In this document: positions 20,849-33,423 of the stretch, piece after piece | Layout of the letters: the number at the start of each line of letters is the position of its first letter | Numbering within the stretch: position 1 is the stretch's first letter | Assembly: GCA_037962975.1 (NCBI GenBank) | Contig: CM075675.1 | Coordinates: 33,172,501-33,236,500, forward strand | DNA length: 64,000 nucleotides | Direction: 5' to 3' | DNA from: Clitoria ternatea | Taxonomy: Eukaryota; Streptophyta; Magnoliopsida; Fabales; Fabaceae | The notes under the pieces: generated by a model | The model's input: only the letters and a program-made list of their open reading frames with translations | Databases searched by the model: none | Told to the model about the DNA's origin: nothing | Translations under genes and position numbers: made by a program

Positions 20849-22060
20849 GATATCGTTGGTTCTGCGGCAAGTGCACCACAACCAATTGTAGTATAAGAAA
20901 TTTAATTCAAGTGTCGTCCTACTAGAGGTTGTTGTTAATAGAAACTTATAGTTGATAACTGAACAAGCCTATATACAATGAAATAAAGCGTTTTCATAAT
21001 TAAAAGAAGTAAAAGTAATTGATGACAGAACTTAAATATAACAAGTTGAATATAATATTAAGGAAAATTAATAAAGAGAGCTGGGATTGAATTTCATCTA
21101 TCTCCTCAGGCCGTATCCTGCATATATAAACAATACAACATTTAAAACTATTAAAGTCGATGCAACATTCATTATTCATTTATATTAATCCCTCGAATAT
21201 AAAATCCATAAGAAATTTTCCTAAACGTTGATTCCTTAATCATTTAAAGAAAGTTCCCAGCATTAAGATCAGATGCTATACATATTCAATAAGTTGGAAT
21301 CTATTCCTATCAACGCAGCGTATTTGAGTATTCCATTCAGATCGATTTTCTAGACTCATTTTCCAATAACTCAAGAGAAACAAAATCAGGAATCTATTGA
21401 TCAGATAAAATCAAGCATTAAGAACATAATGAAATACCAAAGCTCAATAGAAATAAGGATGCCATGTATATTTATATATCACCAACGGTACGTCAAGTTT
21501 GATTCGACTACATTTAACCCTAGAAGATGTTTAGCTACTCATGGTAACCTACAATAAAATAGAAATAAGAAAAGGAAGAAAAAAGTTGTTTCCACAGTCT
21601 TCAGCTTTGAGTCCTGAAGGATGGGAGCTTATTTCTCTCTCTAAAAATGATCGTTCCCTTCAAAAATATGATTTTCTCACTTTTATACATGAGGTCTCGC
21701 TTGAGCGAGCCAAGCTCTCGTTCAAGCGAGAGAGAAAACTTCACCCTGAAGAAACCTGTTGGCTCTGACTCTGCCCTCGTGGTCTCGCTCAAGCGAGACT
21801 GCTTATAATTGGATCCTTCCTCTCTAAAACATTTTCGCTTGAGCGAGCTCGCTCAAGAGAGGGGTCTTCAGAATGAGCTTCTTCCCCTATTTCACTCTTG
21901 CTTAAGAGAGCAAAGGCCTCACTCAAGCGAGGGTCTTCAAAACATGAAATTTTCCATCCATCCAAGGTATTTCCTTTTAATCTTTTTAGCTTCTTCATGC
22001 CTTTCTTCATTTCCTCTTCCATTACATATAATTTACACAAAAAATAGGGGTCAATTGTTT
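20849..22060 (-). mobile_element. Reversed LTR or LTR part (Athila-like, class C)
   Basis: The left edge read on the minus strand ends GTGCACTTGCCGCAGAACC, preceded by a TAGGACGACACTTG block. This matches the end of the forward LTR near 48975-49041 (CCTCGTGGGAACG then ATACTTGCGGAACAAC). Such a closing block is typical of LTRs of Athila/Calypso-like gypsy elements. A palindrome array lies inside at 21695-21932. No gag-pol or primer site is attached. The 5' edge of this LTR on the right is unclear and may have been lost next to the Helitron remnant. Confidence 0.6.
21695..21932. repeat. Palindrome array, core CTCGCTTGAGCGAG
   Basis: About eight variants of the same 14 bp near-palindrome seen at 5658-6111, again partly in pairs (for example 21695-21740 and 21832-21862). 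The surrounding LTR is of a different class from the one at 5488-8391, so this core is shared by two LTR types. Confidence 0.88.
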
Positions 22061-22254
22061 TAAATTTGACAAGACCTCAGAATATTTATTCAAATACAAA
22101 ATGTACCTAATTACAACATAATTAATATCCAAAAACGTAAACATGTTAAAATTATGCAGATTCAACATCAAATTTTCATCATAATGGATATTTATCAAAT
22201 ATATATTATGACATATGCAAGTAAATTTATGATAAAAGTTGCACAAAAAATCAT

Positions 22255-22602
22255 TCATATTTTTCCATCAAGCATTGGATTTTTTAATATAATTACATTT
22301 AGGAAGTTGTTGAAAAACTTCATCGTACACTAAATTTTTGTGTAGTTTGCATATATGTTATCATCTTTTATAATGAGAATTTTCAACCCTTCTGGTAAGG
22401 TGACTCTTGACAATTCTATAATTGTCCATGACTACATATAGGTTTTAGCAAATATAACCCAACATAGTTCAATGATTTCATGTTGCTTTCTGTAATTATT
22501 TTTGCTTCTATTATCGAATCTCCTAAACATATGATAGGAAGTTTTATTCCATTGTATATTTCTAATGCGGGATTGATGTCCCTAAGTAGCATAATTGACA
22601 TT
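22255..22602 (-). pseudogene. Helitron helicase remnant, C-terminal part
   Basis: The minus strand reads MLLRDINPALEIYNGIKLP, LGDSIIEAKIITESN and further on a VYDEVFQQLPK-like end. These match the last part of the PIF1-type helicase of plant Helitron RepHel proteins (family: VMLLRNLNP, NGTRL, EAKIITGSN, VVYREVFQNL). The helicase unwinds DNA during rolling-circle transposition. The frame is broken by stops and by the solo LTR at 22603, whose ACATT duplication splits this piece from the rest at 25744-26455. I could not fix a Helitron 3' end (hairpin plus CTRR). Confidence 0.78.
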
Positions 22603-25600
22603 TGTAACATCCTGATTTTTAATTATTGGGTTAATTTTTATTAATCAATAATTAAATTGGGAGTGTCAAATTAATTAATAGAAGGTACGTTAATTTTTGG
22701 AATCTATTTGGGTGGATTTCAGGTAACCTGAAGTTACCCAATTGGTTTTAGAAATTAACAAAATGCTTAAATTGACTAAATTGCCCCTAACTTCTAATTA
22801 CAAATTTCACTCTCCCTCACTTTCTCTCTCATCGTGCATGCTTAAAGGTGAAACAAAGGTGATTGCTCTCTTTTCTTCCCGTGGGCTTCACTTCTACCAC
22901 TCCTATCTTCTTCTCTTAAATTCCATCAAAGCAAGCTAAGTTCAAGTTTCCATTGTCTTCTTTTTTCTCTTGCACGGCAGCAAGGGCAAGCTAAGGGTTC
23001 GCCCATTTTCAATTGTCAAGGTATATGATACCATGGAACCCATTTTGATCTTAGCTTATTTCTTAAACCCTTGTTCTCAAATTCTTTCAGTTTTATGGGT
23101 TTGGGTCATTTTGGAACTTATCCCAACGTGTGGGCAGCTTTGTAGAATTAAGGTTTTTGGTTTCTCCCATTGTCGATGAGTATCGTAAATGAACCATTGC
23201 TTTATTGGTTTTGTATTGTGAAATTAAGCTTTTATTTTGTTGTTTCCATGGCTAGGAGATTGTTTCGGAACCATTGACCAGGTATGGATAGTTTTGGAGC
23301 TTTTAAGATTAGTGTGTCAGATTCGTTGGCATTATTCAGTAAGTCAAAACTTACCAAAATTATTATGGATTCATGATTTTAGCTCTGAAATATATATGGT
23401 AGGGTTTGAGTCATTAAATTTAAATGTTGTTAAGATTAGGAATTTATTGAGTTAAGAAAGTGGTAATTGAGAACTAATCGGAGTGTGCAGGAAGCGTACT
23501 TGAGCTTATGAATCATCGATTCCAGGTAGGGGGAACATTGTATTTTAAATATATAGATTATGAATGGATCGGGGTATATATATGCATGTTGTATTGATAA
23601 TTAATTGATAATGGATAAAATCCTAGAAGGTGATGTTTGATTTTTATTCACTATATACCCCTTCTTGGTGTGTCATTGATTTGATTATTAATTATGAAAT
23701 ACGTTGGGTATCATTCATATATGTTTATGATAATTATGATTGATGAGTTCATGAGATTACAATTGATGTATATAATGGTTGATGTTGTTTATGGTTATGG
23801 CATGAGGTTGCCTTGATAAACATGTTATGATGATGATGATGATGATAATGATGATGATTGATTAATTATGTAACATTGAAAATGTGAATGATTAAGATAA
23901 AATGAGTTTATGGCATGTTATGCTTAATTGATATGTTGAAATGAGAGTCCTTGGTGATGGTAACCAAGTGGTGGCCCTTAGTGATGGTAATCAGGTGGTT
24001 CATGATGATTGTGATTGGTTGTGGCATAGCATTTGCATTAAAAGACATACATGAAACTAAAGGGGGCCTGTGATGCTGGCCCGGATGGAAGGGTGACCTT
24101 GGGATAGGCGGAGACATTGTGTGGTTTCCTCTGGATTCCACAGCCACCTTGGATTAGGTTCAAGGCCGACCCGCAACACTTATGTTGAGTTGTCACTATC
24201 ACTAAGAGTGATTGGTGTTGCATTATAGGTGAACGGTTCAGTATCAGTATCGGTAAAAAAAATTGATTATATGTTAAGAAAATTTATATACTGCAGTGTA
24301 AATCTCATTAATAGAGTCAGAGCCGCATGCATATGCATTTGCATATAAATATTGAGATTGAGATGTTGTTGGGTGGCTTATGATTTGCATTATTGTGATT
24401 AGTACAACTTGTGATTGTGCAAGTATGTTAAATGGAAATATGAAATTTGATGAATTATGCATGGATATAATGATTGTAGAACTAGATAGATATTATTGTG
24501 CATAATAGTAAAATCTAATTCAACACATGTCATTTAACATATATATGTTCACCCCTAAGTGTTGTTGTTTTTTAGTGGATTTAGACCATGGCAAGGAATG
24601 ATGATTAGCCATTATGGTCATAGGAACCACTAGTGGATATATGTATATATATGTAAAGATATTTATATAGTTTGATATTTTGTGCCCTGGTGACTCCTGA
24701 TATGAACATATACACTTTGTATAGTGGACTAGGTAGCCGACAACCTCAATGAAGGTTTATAATTGATTTTGATATACACTTGTGTGTTTTGATGATGTTG
24801 ATATGCATGATGATAGTTTAGACTTGGAGTAGACATGGATGGATCCATCGTGAATCAAATGATGTTGAATTATGCCCGAGAATTGTTATATACCATGGAT
24901 TGCATTATGGACAGGTTTTGTTGCATAACATAAATGATATAATATTGTGATGGAGCTTATGAAGTTAAGCATATATAATGTCATTGAAAATATAGCTTGG
25001 ATGTTATATTGTTTCATAGTGGATTCATGTGTAAATAGGAATTAAACAAGTCAAAATGAGATCTGGTAGGTTCTAGAACCTCTGAATAGGCTCAATAGTT
25101 CATATTTGATATTTAGAATATCTGTGGCATGGATTGGTCTCAATAAAATGAGAAATAAATGGCTAGGTTGCTTGGAACTAGCCTAAAATGGCCTAAATGT
25201 ATTTTTGTGCATAACTTTCTTATTTTTAGGACTCTTGGAGCGTGGCTTGTTGCCATAGGTTATAAATGACGTGTTTTAGGTGGTGTCAAAGTTTGATGGT
25301 GTTTGGAGGTTATTTGGGGGAGTTAGGGTGTATAAAACTTAGCTCAAAGGCCAATTTTCTACATAATTCTGCATTCTGTTTACCTGGTAATCGATTACAA
25401 GGATTGGTGTAATTGACTACCAGAGAGTAGACCCTGTAAAATTATGCAGGAGCTCACAGTTAATCGATTACACCATGATGGTAATCAATTACCAAACACA
25501 CCCTGACATGTGGATTTGTCTTTTAGTGTTGGTAATTGATTACAGGGTTGGTGTGATCGATTACACAATAGCTTATGACCTCTTAACTTGCTGAAACGCA

Positions 25601-25743
25601 TTGGGACTCTACATAATTCCTTCCTAAACCTTCTAGGGTTAAAGTATCTAATGTTTGGGACTTCTGAACGGCCCAATGGGGTTCGTAATTAATCGAAAAA
25701 AGTTTCTTTGTGTTTTTACTTAATTGAATATTAGGTGCTCACA
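22603..25743 (+). mobile_element. Solo LTR (family B) inserted in the Helitron helicase
   Basis: Starts TGTAACATCC and ends GGTGCTCACA, with identical 5 bp duplications ACATT at 22598-22602 and 25744-25748. At 3141 bp it is very long for a solo LTR. Inside are a pyrimidine-rich block (22800-22930), a donor-like CAAGGTATAT near 23018, an acceptor-like GTGTGCAG near 23490, an ATG trinucleotide run near 23830 and a palindrome array near the 3' end. It is homologous to the LTRs at 38937-41983 and, reversed, 5488-8391. Confidence 0.93.
25385..25566. repeat. Palindrome array, core TAATCGATTA
   Basis: About six variants of GGTAATCGATTACC-like palindromes in pairs (for example 25462-25496 and 25532-25566) with a period of about 70-75 bp. 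Located 180-360 bp from the 3' end of the solo LTR. Confidence 0.92.
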
Positions 25744-26455
25744 ACATTCTTTCTTTAAGTTGCAAGAAATGGTTTGGAAATCTATTAAAATTTAAAGTAT
25801 TCAAGATTTCCACTGGATACATAAGTTCTTGGTCAGTGATGTTGTCATTTGCTTTATCATTTTCATCTGAACTTTTGTATTCTCTTACTAGTCCTGCAAT
25901 CATGTTAATAATATTATTATTAATATCACCAACTGTATCATTTAAAGGAGTAAGTGTTATCCTTCTTTAAGATATTGTTCATAATATGTTGTTGGAAAAT
26001 TGGATATGTATTCTAAAAATTTTATGTCAAAGGATCACCTTTTGGTTTAAGTAATTGTTAACTTGGTATTCTTATCCATGTTGGAATCTCTTCTCTTTCT
26101 TTACTAATTGTTGGTATATTCCCATCACCAATTTGCAACAACCACTAGTTAAATTCAGATGCTAAGGTGTTTTCTTGACCCAAAGACAATGTATTGTTCA
26201 CTTTCATACTTTTATACAACATAAAAATTATGCAGTGATCCTACATGCTTGGACTATGTCCTGTCTTTGACCTTTTGGTATGACATGTAATATTTGTCAA
26301 AAATTTTCTCCAAAAAAATTGTTTTTCCTCTAAATGGCTTCATTGCTTTCTCTTGGCATCTATAACCAATGATATTTTAAATGATCTATCAAGGGCTTCA
26401 AAATGCAATGATATTTTGGTCGCTAGATTTGCTACAATATATACAATTAGACTAA
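25744..26455 (-). pseudogene. Helitron helicase remnant, central part
   Basis: Minus-strand phrases in several frames match plant Helitron PIF1-like helicase. Near 26430-26310 is HFEALDRSFKDII followed by KPFRGKTIFLEKIL (family: ALDRTLRDIM, GGKTIVLGGDFRQ). Near 26180-26110 is WLLQIGDGNIPT then EIPTWIRIP. The Walker-type motif III region is visible but degenerate, with stops. It joins to the C-terminal part at 22255-22602 once the solo LTR between them is discounted. Replication-initiator (Rep) motifs are not visible upstream, so only the helicase half survives. Confidence 0.78.
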
Positions 26456-26456
26456 A

Positions 26457-26991
26457 TAAACATATGATATTTTGTGTGAATTTTTTTGAATGCTAATTTA
26501 ATTATAGTAAATAAGAAGAATGGTGCGATTAATTTTACATATATTTCTTAATTTATAAATATAGTAACTAAGAATATTTAATTTAGATTGAATTTTCAAA
26601 TTTTAATACTTATAAATTTAATTTAGATTAAATTTGAAAATTTGTATTTATGTAATTAAAAGTTAGAATTTTTATTAAAAATAAAAATTTGTTTTTATTA
26701 TATTAAAAGTTAGAAAATTTAATTTATAATAAATTTCAAAATATTTATTATATTAAAGTTAAAATTATTAATTATTAATTTTAATTTTTTATATGTTATA
26801 TTGAAAATTCAAAAATTATAAATTTTGATTATAAACTTAAAATAATAAATAGCTATAAATTTAAATAGGTACAATATATATTTAAATTTTAATTTAAAAC
26901 ATAAATTTATATTGATTTAAATATGGTTTTAAATTATTATGTATTGTAAAATAAAAGTAAATAGTTATAGCAATTAATGTGTTACATGGTT
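26457..26991. other. Very AT-rich spacer
   Basis: Low-complexity A/T sequence with no readable feature. It ends in the AATTT duplication (26992-26996) of the next element. Confidence 0.6.
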
Positions 26992-29039
26992 AATTTTGTA
27001 ACATTCCTGATTTTTAAGGCAAACCTTTGAGACCCATTTTATTGATTAAATTTATTAATCAATAAACTATTCAAACTTCTTTATGTTTTTTGAGGATTGT
27101 TTTTGGAACTGTCGTAAACCTCAACGTTTGTACCTTTTCATACCGATTGAACCCAAAATTTTTGTAATTCCTTCTAGAGAGACCCATGACCCATAATTAT
27201 CATCCTATACCTTATTCCATCCAAGTTTTCCATGTAATATGATTACCCTCGTGTTACTCGAAAATGTGCCCTAACATGTCAACCCTCTTCGTGTTCATTT
27301 TTTTTCTCTCACCACTACATTTTCACGTCACCTCACCGTACAACCTATATATATATAGGCATATCACTCTCACCACATATCATCTCCACCGTGCACTATT
27401 CTATCCCTCAAATGTCTCTCTTTTCCTCATTAAATCACCATCGTGCCTCTCATCCCTCTCGCGTCTCTTTCTCCTCACCACCACCTTACAGTCTTCTCTA
27501 CCACCTCTAAGCCATCATTTTTCCACTCATTTCCTCTCCATCATCGAGTGCATCTCCTCCTCTGTGATCCATCATCTTCACCATTAACCACCACCATCAT
27601 CTCTTCTTTTAAGCCACCATCATCATGCCTCTTCTTCTCCCTCACTGAGCTCTCTTTCTTCCCTTTGGACCCCCTTACATGCAAGTCGATCGTCATCACA
27701 AAGCTCAACGGTTCATCAAGGGTTAACCGAATGGTCAATCGGAAGCCGAAAAGAAGGAGCTCAGCTACCGTTCGGTGCTTAATCAGCGTCGATAAGCTAA
27801 ATATCCATCAATCTTCACATGCTTGGCCATTGTTTTCATTTTTATACATGCTGGAATTTTTCTTTTCTTGAGGGGATTCTAGTCGGTTTTTGGGAAATTG
27901 TCAACACAAAAGTTATTCCTCTTTCTTTTCTCTTTTTAACGAGCCAAAGAATGCCAAAGTCCAACGTCTAGAGCAAAAGTTATGCCCTAAAAATTAAACA
28001 TTGTCCAGGATGGATTTTCACTTCAGCCAGAGGCCTTCTTTTCAAAACTGAGATTGTTTTGCTTAAAATTGGTTGTCGGTGTCTTCACGAAAGTTATAGT
28101 AAATTTTGTTATGAAAATATTGAGACCAAGATCACTAAAAATGAACAATCGTAGCTTAAGTTAGGGTAAAAATACAAAAGCATGTGCATGTTACCCTTTT
28201 CGATCACATGCATGTTTTTCTTTTACATCGCATGCAAAGTTTTTTACGCACCCCTTTCTTTTCCCTAGCTTGGCCGTATACGATTAAGAAGGTGTCAGTA
28301 GGATTTCAAAGCTCCAGGGTAGTTCCAATACCCTGTCGATTAATTTCGTAACCCTCAGTAAGTTCCAAGTCTTAATTTTAGTATTTCAGCGATTAAGGGT
28401 TACGTGGTTATTTTATTAAGTTTTCAAGATATTTTAAATGTAGGATATTGACATTTAGAACCGAGTTGAAAGTCGACATTTTATTTTAGGAAAGCCGAAT
28501 AACGCCCTGAGGTACATGTAATGTTATTTTAATTAAAAATTTATTTTATAATTAAAAAGCTATTTTAAATATCAACACCTGATAAATATTAATTTTTATA
28601 AAAATTAAAATATAATTATACTTTAATTTAATTGGTTAAGTGTTATTGATTATATATATACATATATTCAATGTTTACTGTTGAAACTGGCCCATGAGGG
28701 TATTGAGATATGGTGATAATTGAATTGTTTTTGGTTACGCCATGTGGTGGCGCTATATGTATGCTGGAATTCGATGTGATGATATCTATTTTTATTTGTG
28801 ATTCTTGAAACTGATTTATATATATACTAGATAGTGTGATTGTCATTAGTTGCTTGGCTGATCTGTGTTACTGGAACAACTTGTATGGTGTTATATTGAT
28901 AGATTATGTTGTTTGTGGTATTAATGGCTCCAATCGATTGAGTTAACAAAATAGTAAAGTGATGATTGATGATTTTAAAGTTATATCAAGGTTATTGGAG
29001 CTAGGGTATGATGTCGGATGTTTATATATGCGTTATGAT

Positions 29040-29240
29040 TCACATCCATGCATTTTGCATTATCATGACATGATATGCATTAGTAAAGCGTTATTATTCG
29101 CTCAACATTATGATTTGCTATTTGAGACTATCGATTATAACATTACGATTTGCTATGTGGTTACCTGGATATCCACCACTTAATAGCACTATGATTTACT
29201 ATGTAGATTATCCATTGGCACTATGATTTGCCTTGTTGTG
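29040..29240 (+). repeat. LTR-internal short tandem repeats (5' LTR copy)
   Basis: About four units of the type ACTATGATTTGCTATGTGG plus a GATATCCACCACTTA-like tail, of about 45-57 bp. The 3' LTR has more copies. Confidence 0.8.
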
Positions 29241-29579
29241 AAGTTGAATCCACATTGCATGCTTTTATGCATTTGAAAAGAATATGATTTTCAACTTCAT
29301 GGCATTCAGATACTGCATTTGAAAGTATTAGAGAGTTAATTTATAGTTAGTTAATGGAAGTTTAAAGGTATCGTGGTGACGTTCAATATTCGAATGATGA
29401 ATTGATGATCAATATATATTTGGTGTTGTATGGAATTGAATCGTTGTTTGATTTATGGTTCTGATTATCTCCATGCCATTATGTTATGATTTTGATATCT
29501 TGAAATATATAATCGGATGGGTAAATATTATTTATTTGTGAGATTACTATTTACTATTGTGATGCCAAATACTAAGTTT

Positions 29580-29581
<2 letters not shown>

Positions 29582-29615
<34 letters not shown>
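29582..29615. repeat. (TA)n microsatellite in the 5' LTR
   Basis: About 17 TA units; the 3' LTR has (TG)n at the matching place (near 37857). Confidence 0.95.
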
Positions 29616-29617
<2 letters not shown>

Positions 29618-30119
29618 AGTTGTGTATGTATATATATGTGTGTGTATATGCATGTATGATGATATCTGAAATATCTTCATCTAACTAATAGTAGATTAGT
29701 AGTTGACACCTCACTGAAGGTTTAGTTTAAGTCTTGTCATGGTATGAAGTTTAGAAATTAATTCTCCCTATGTCCAGAATTGTTTAAAACTAGGACAATT
29801 GTGTAATTTTGATATTATGGTTATGTTGTGTGAGTAATGCCCTGGAATGGGTATTTCCTGAGTCCTTACTAATATCGTCATATATAAGAAAAGAAGGATA
29901 CCATGTTAAGGACCTATAGTTAGGGTCGACCCATTCGTGAGTTTGTCAAGACTTTAGGTTATGTATTCTGTTGTGTGTGTGTGTGTGTATTGTTAAGTTA
30001 TGTGTCGTATAAGTTTTGGGACTAATTCTTTGGGGTGTTGTCTTATTCACGGAAAATTCTCCTTAATTTTTATTAAACCCTAGGAATTAATGCTGAGAAT
30101 TTAGGCGGGACGCCGTAGA

Positions 30120-30133
30120 TGGTATCAGAGCAG
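30120..30133 (+). promoter_or_regulatory. Primer-binding site for initiator tRNA-Met
   Basis: TGGTATCAGAGCAG lies two bases after the 5' LTR end. It is complementary to the 3' end of plant initiator tRNA-Met, the usual primer for minus-strand synthesis in this group. Confidence 0.95.
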
Positions 30134-30408
30134 TTTCACTCTATCAAGGCCAAAAAGGTGCTTAGTTATAAAAGTAAAGGATTGATTCTAAATGCAAGAG
30201 ATTAAATTATACATGAAGTCATGATGTAATGTGAAGTTATATGTTGTATAGTGATAAGTGATTATGTGAATTTTTCAAGGACTTATGGCATTGCATTCCA
30301 CTTCGCGAGCTTCACCGATGTAGTTACCTTATTCTAAGGTTATTGATATATTGTTTTGTAATGCCAATGGCATATCAAAACCTTGATTATTGTTTATATA
30401 TTGGTTGA

Positions 30409-31250
30409 TTGATGATGGGCTGTAGGCAAAGTAATGACCCTATGGCTGGTGCGCTAGTTCAGTTAGCTAGTGTGCTAGATAGGCAAGGTCATGGTGCTGG
30501 CGGTCTTGATTTCTTCCTAAAGCAGAAGCCATCCACATTTAGAGGGAGATATAACCTCGAAGGTGTTTATCTGTGGATCAAGGAGATAGGACATATATTT
30601 TGATCCTTGGAGTTCTCTCACCCACCAATTGATTGAAGAAGTTAAAACCTGGTGGCTTCAAGCCAAACAGCGCGTGATAATTACTGGGAGGCAATTAATT
30701 TGGGTAAGTTTCAAGGAGTATTTTTTGGAGGAATTTTTCTCGACAAATGTTAGAAGCCGGAAGGAGTTAAAGTTTATGGATTTGATGCAAGGTACAATTT
30801 CAGTTGGCGAGTTTACCGTCAAATTTAATAAGTTGAGTTTATTTTACCCTTCATACCAAAATGAAGGAATTGAGTCTTTGAGGTGTGTGGAATATGAAAG
30901 CGAGCTTTGGTCTGAGTTGAAGGAAGCTATTAGATACCAAGAGATTCATAATTTTTCTGCCTTGGTGAACAAGTGTAGAATTTTGGAAGATGATCAATTA
31001 GCCCAAGTGGCTGAAAGGAAAGATGATAAGAACCTGAAACCCTAGTCTAGGAAGTTTAAGAAACAGACAGGACAAGGTCTAAACCATTATCGGGGAGGAT
31101 CCTCGTCATCTAGTGGTCGTGGTAGTGGTCATTTTCAAATAGAATGTTTCCATTGTTGTGGTAATCATTTTACCTAGAATTACAATAAAAGACCGAAAGT
31201 TATTTGTCATCAATATGGCCAAAAAGGCCATATCTGACCTGAATGCCCCT
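30409..31250 (+). pseudogene. gag of the Tekay-like element, broken
   Basis: Gag forms the particle that packages the RNA. A first frame (30409-30603) carries DPMAGALVQLASVLDRQGHG and the FRGRYNLEGVYLWI region. It continues after a stop with WWLQAKQRV, FKEYFLEEFF and LMQGTISVGEFTVKFNKLS (to 31045), the central gag fold. A zinc-knuckle region follows at 31140-31245, with CFHCCGNHFT and then a CHQYGQKGHI knuckle, the CCHC spacing partly broken by stops. At least three stops lie inside, so no full Gag can be made. The start is the first Met of the first frame and is uncertain. Confidence 0.85.
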
Positions 31251-31419
31251 AAAACCCTAGGGTTGTTGCTTCGAATGGTCGAGGAAATACTACTCATGTT
31301 GTTGGTTGCGATGGTAGTGGACATCGTGGTGGTCCTAATGGAGGAGGTTGTAGGACTCAACCTCTTAGGAGGAATGATACTCGAGCTGGAAGTAGTCAAC
31401 AATAAACCACCTCGAGCCG

Positions 31420-31800
31420 TGTTTTTGCTATCACTGGTGCTAAGGCCGAGCAGGTGGATGACTTAGTACAAAGTAAGTGTCTGCTTAATGATATTTTTCT
31501 CAGTGTGATATTCGATTCTGGTGCAACCTACTCCTTTATATTTAATGATTGTGTGGAACGTTTAAAACTACATGTGATTTGTTTGAGGGGTGTGCTATAC
31601 TTGTTACGACCCCGACTGTAATTGTTTGCGGATAACCGATGTATGTAGAGTTGTGTATTTAGCATTGGGTAATAGGAAATTTATTGTTGATCTGATTTGT
31701 TTTCCACTAAAGGATCTTGATATGATTGTAGGCATGGATTGGCTATCTACCAACCATGTGATGGTTGATTGCCACAACAAGAAAGTTTTTTTCCCAGCAT
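31420..31800 (+). pseudogene. Aspartic protease domain of the Tekay-like element, broken
   Basis: This protease would cut the polyprotein. The catalytic signature reads FDSGATYSFI at about 31511-31540, with the active-site Asp intact. The second half of the fold is recognisable at 31660-31800 (DLICFPLKDLDMIVGMDWLS), in another frame. A frameshift near 31600 separates the two parts. Confidence 0.85.
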
Positions 31801-31843
31801 AGCCTATCCTTAATTTTTTTGGAGTGGTATATCTTAGTTATTT

Positions 31844-33240
31844 ATGGTGCTTGTTCTTTCTGAGGGAAAGTGTACAGTTAATTTAGATAAGTTACTCGTG
31901 GTGGGTGAGTTTCTGGATGTTTTTCTAAAGGATGTTCTTGGCTTACCTCTACAACGGGAGATTGAGTTTGCCATTGATCTTGTTCCCAGTGCTGAGCTTG
32001 TTTCTAAGGCACCTTATGAAATATCCCTTGTCGAACTAGCTGAATTGAAGTAATAGGTAGATGAATTACTAGATAAGCAGTTTGTCCATCCAAGTGTCTC
32101 ACTATGGGGCATTACGGTGTTACTTGTTAGTAAGACAGACAGCTTTATGCTGGTGTGTGTGGACTATAAGAAACTAAATAAGTTAACTATCAAGAATAAG
32201 TATCCTTTACTGTGTATTGATGATTTATTAGATCAGTTAGTAGCAGCCACTATATTTTCTAAGATTGATATTCAAACTCGATACTATCAAATTTGTGCGA
32301 AGTTAGATGACATTCTGAAAATGGCATTCTGAACTAGATATGGTCATTATGAGTATGTAGTGATGTCATTTGGTATGACTAATGCACCAATGATTTTCAT
32401 GGATTACATGAATCACATATTTCATCCTTATTTGGATAAGTTCGTAGTGGTATTCATCGATGACATCCTGTTTTATTCTAAATCATTGAAAGAGCATGAG
32501 AAACATCTTTGACTTATATACAAGTGCTACAAGAGAAGATATTATATGTAAAATTGTCAAAGTTTGAGTTTTGGTTGGATAAGGTGTAGTTTTTGGGCCA
32601 CGTGATTTCTAAAGATGGTGTGGCAATAAATCCAACTAAGGTTTAGGCTGTAATGGCTTGGGAGCGACCTCAGTCTATTACTAAAATTTAGAGTTTCCTT
32701 GGATTGGCTGGCTACTAACGTAGGTTTATTGAGGGATTTTTCCGTTTAGCTTTGCCATTGATAAAGTTAACCCGGAAGAATCAACCATTTGTGTGGACAT
32801 TTGAATGTAAGAAGAGTTTTTCGGAGCTGAAGTAGAGACTCACTTCTGCACCTGTCTTAACTTTACCTAACTTACAGAAAGACTTTGTGGTGTATTGTGA
32901 TGCATCCAAGCTTGGTCTTGGGTGTGTATTGATGTAGGATGAAAGGGTGATTGCTTACACATCAAGATAGTTATGACCACATAAGGTAAATTACCCCACA
33001 CATGACCTTGAATTAGCAGTTGTGGTGTTTGCCTTAAAGTTATGGAGGCGTTACTTATATGGTTCGAGGTTTATGTTCATTAGTGATCACAAAAGCCTCA
33101 AATACCTTTTTGATCAGCAGGAGTTGAAAATGCACCAATGGAGATAGATAGAATTCTTAAAGGACTATGACTTTGAATTGAAATACCATCCTCGAAAAGC
33201 TAATATTGCAGCAGATGCTTTAAGAAGAAAGTCAATTTAT
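31844..33240 (+). pseudogene. Reverse transcriptase and RNase H of the Tekay-like element, broken
   Basis: RT lines up with gypsy elements in order: FLDVFLKDVLGLP (31910-31950), VCVDYKKLNKLTIKNKYPL (32155-32210), FSKIDIQTRYYQI (32258-32297), the MSFGMTNAP region (about 32365) and the catalytic FIDDIL (32455-32472), with both aspartates kept. RNase H follows at about 32880-33230 with YCDASKLGLG, TSR-like, DHKSLKYLF and NIAADALRRKS. Stops occur near 32053, 32332, 32510, 32645, 32938 and 32970. Both domains are recognisable but cannot be made as one protein. Confidence 0.88.
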
Positions 33241-33423
33241 GTGGCGACCTTAATGATAAAAGAGCATGAGTTACTCGAGCAATTTAGAGATTTATATCTC
33301 AATATTAAGATAAAGTCTGATAGTGCGATGATTGCTAATGAATTCTTGAAACTGGTTTGTGAAAAATAAAAAACTAATTCTTACCTTCAGAAGTTAAAGG
33401 AGCTTCAAGTAAAGGAAAAAGAT

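Larger units (their letters stand above)
26997..30117 (+). repeat. 5' LTR of the Tekay-like element
   Basis: 3121 bp. Order of landmarks: TGTAACATTCC, pyrimidine-rich block 27290-27660, tandem repeats 29040-29240, TA run 29582-29615, GT run near 29970, and the end GGGACGCCGTA. Compared with the 3' LTR it lacks about 225 bp (present at 37607-37830) between TTTACTA and TTGTGATG, and about 50 bp near 28520. Confidence 0.92.

Noticed and set aside
30120..30133. Primer site read as part of a tRNA gene
   Set aside because: Only the short complement of the tRNA 3' end is present, directly after an LTR; there is no cloverleaf.
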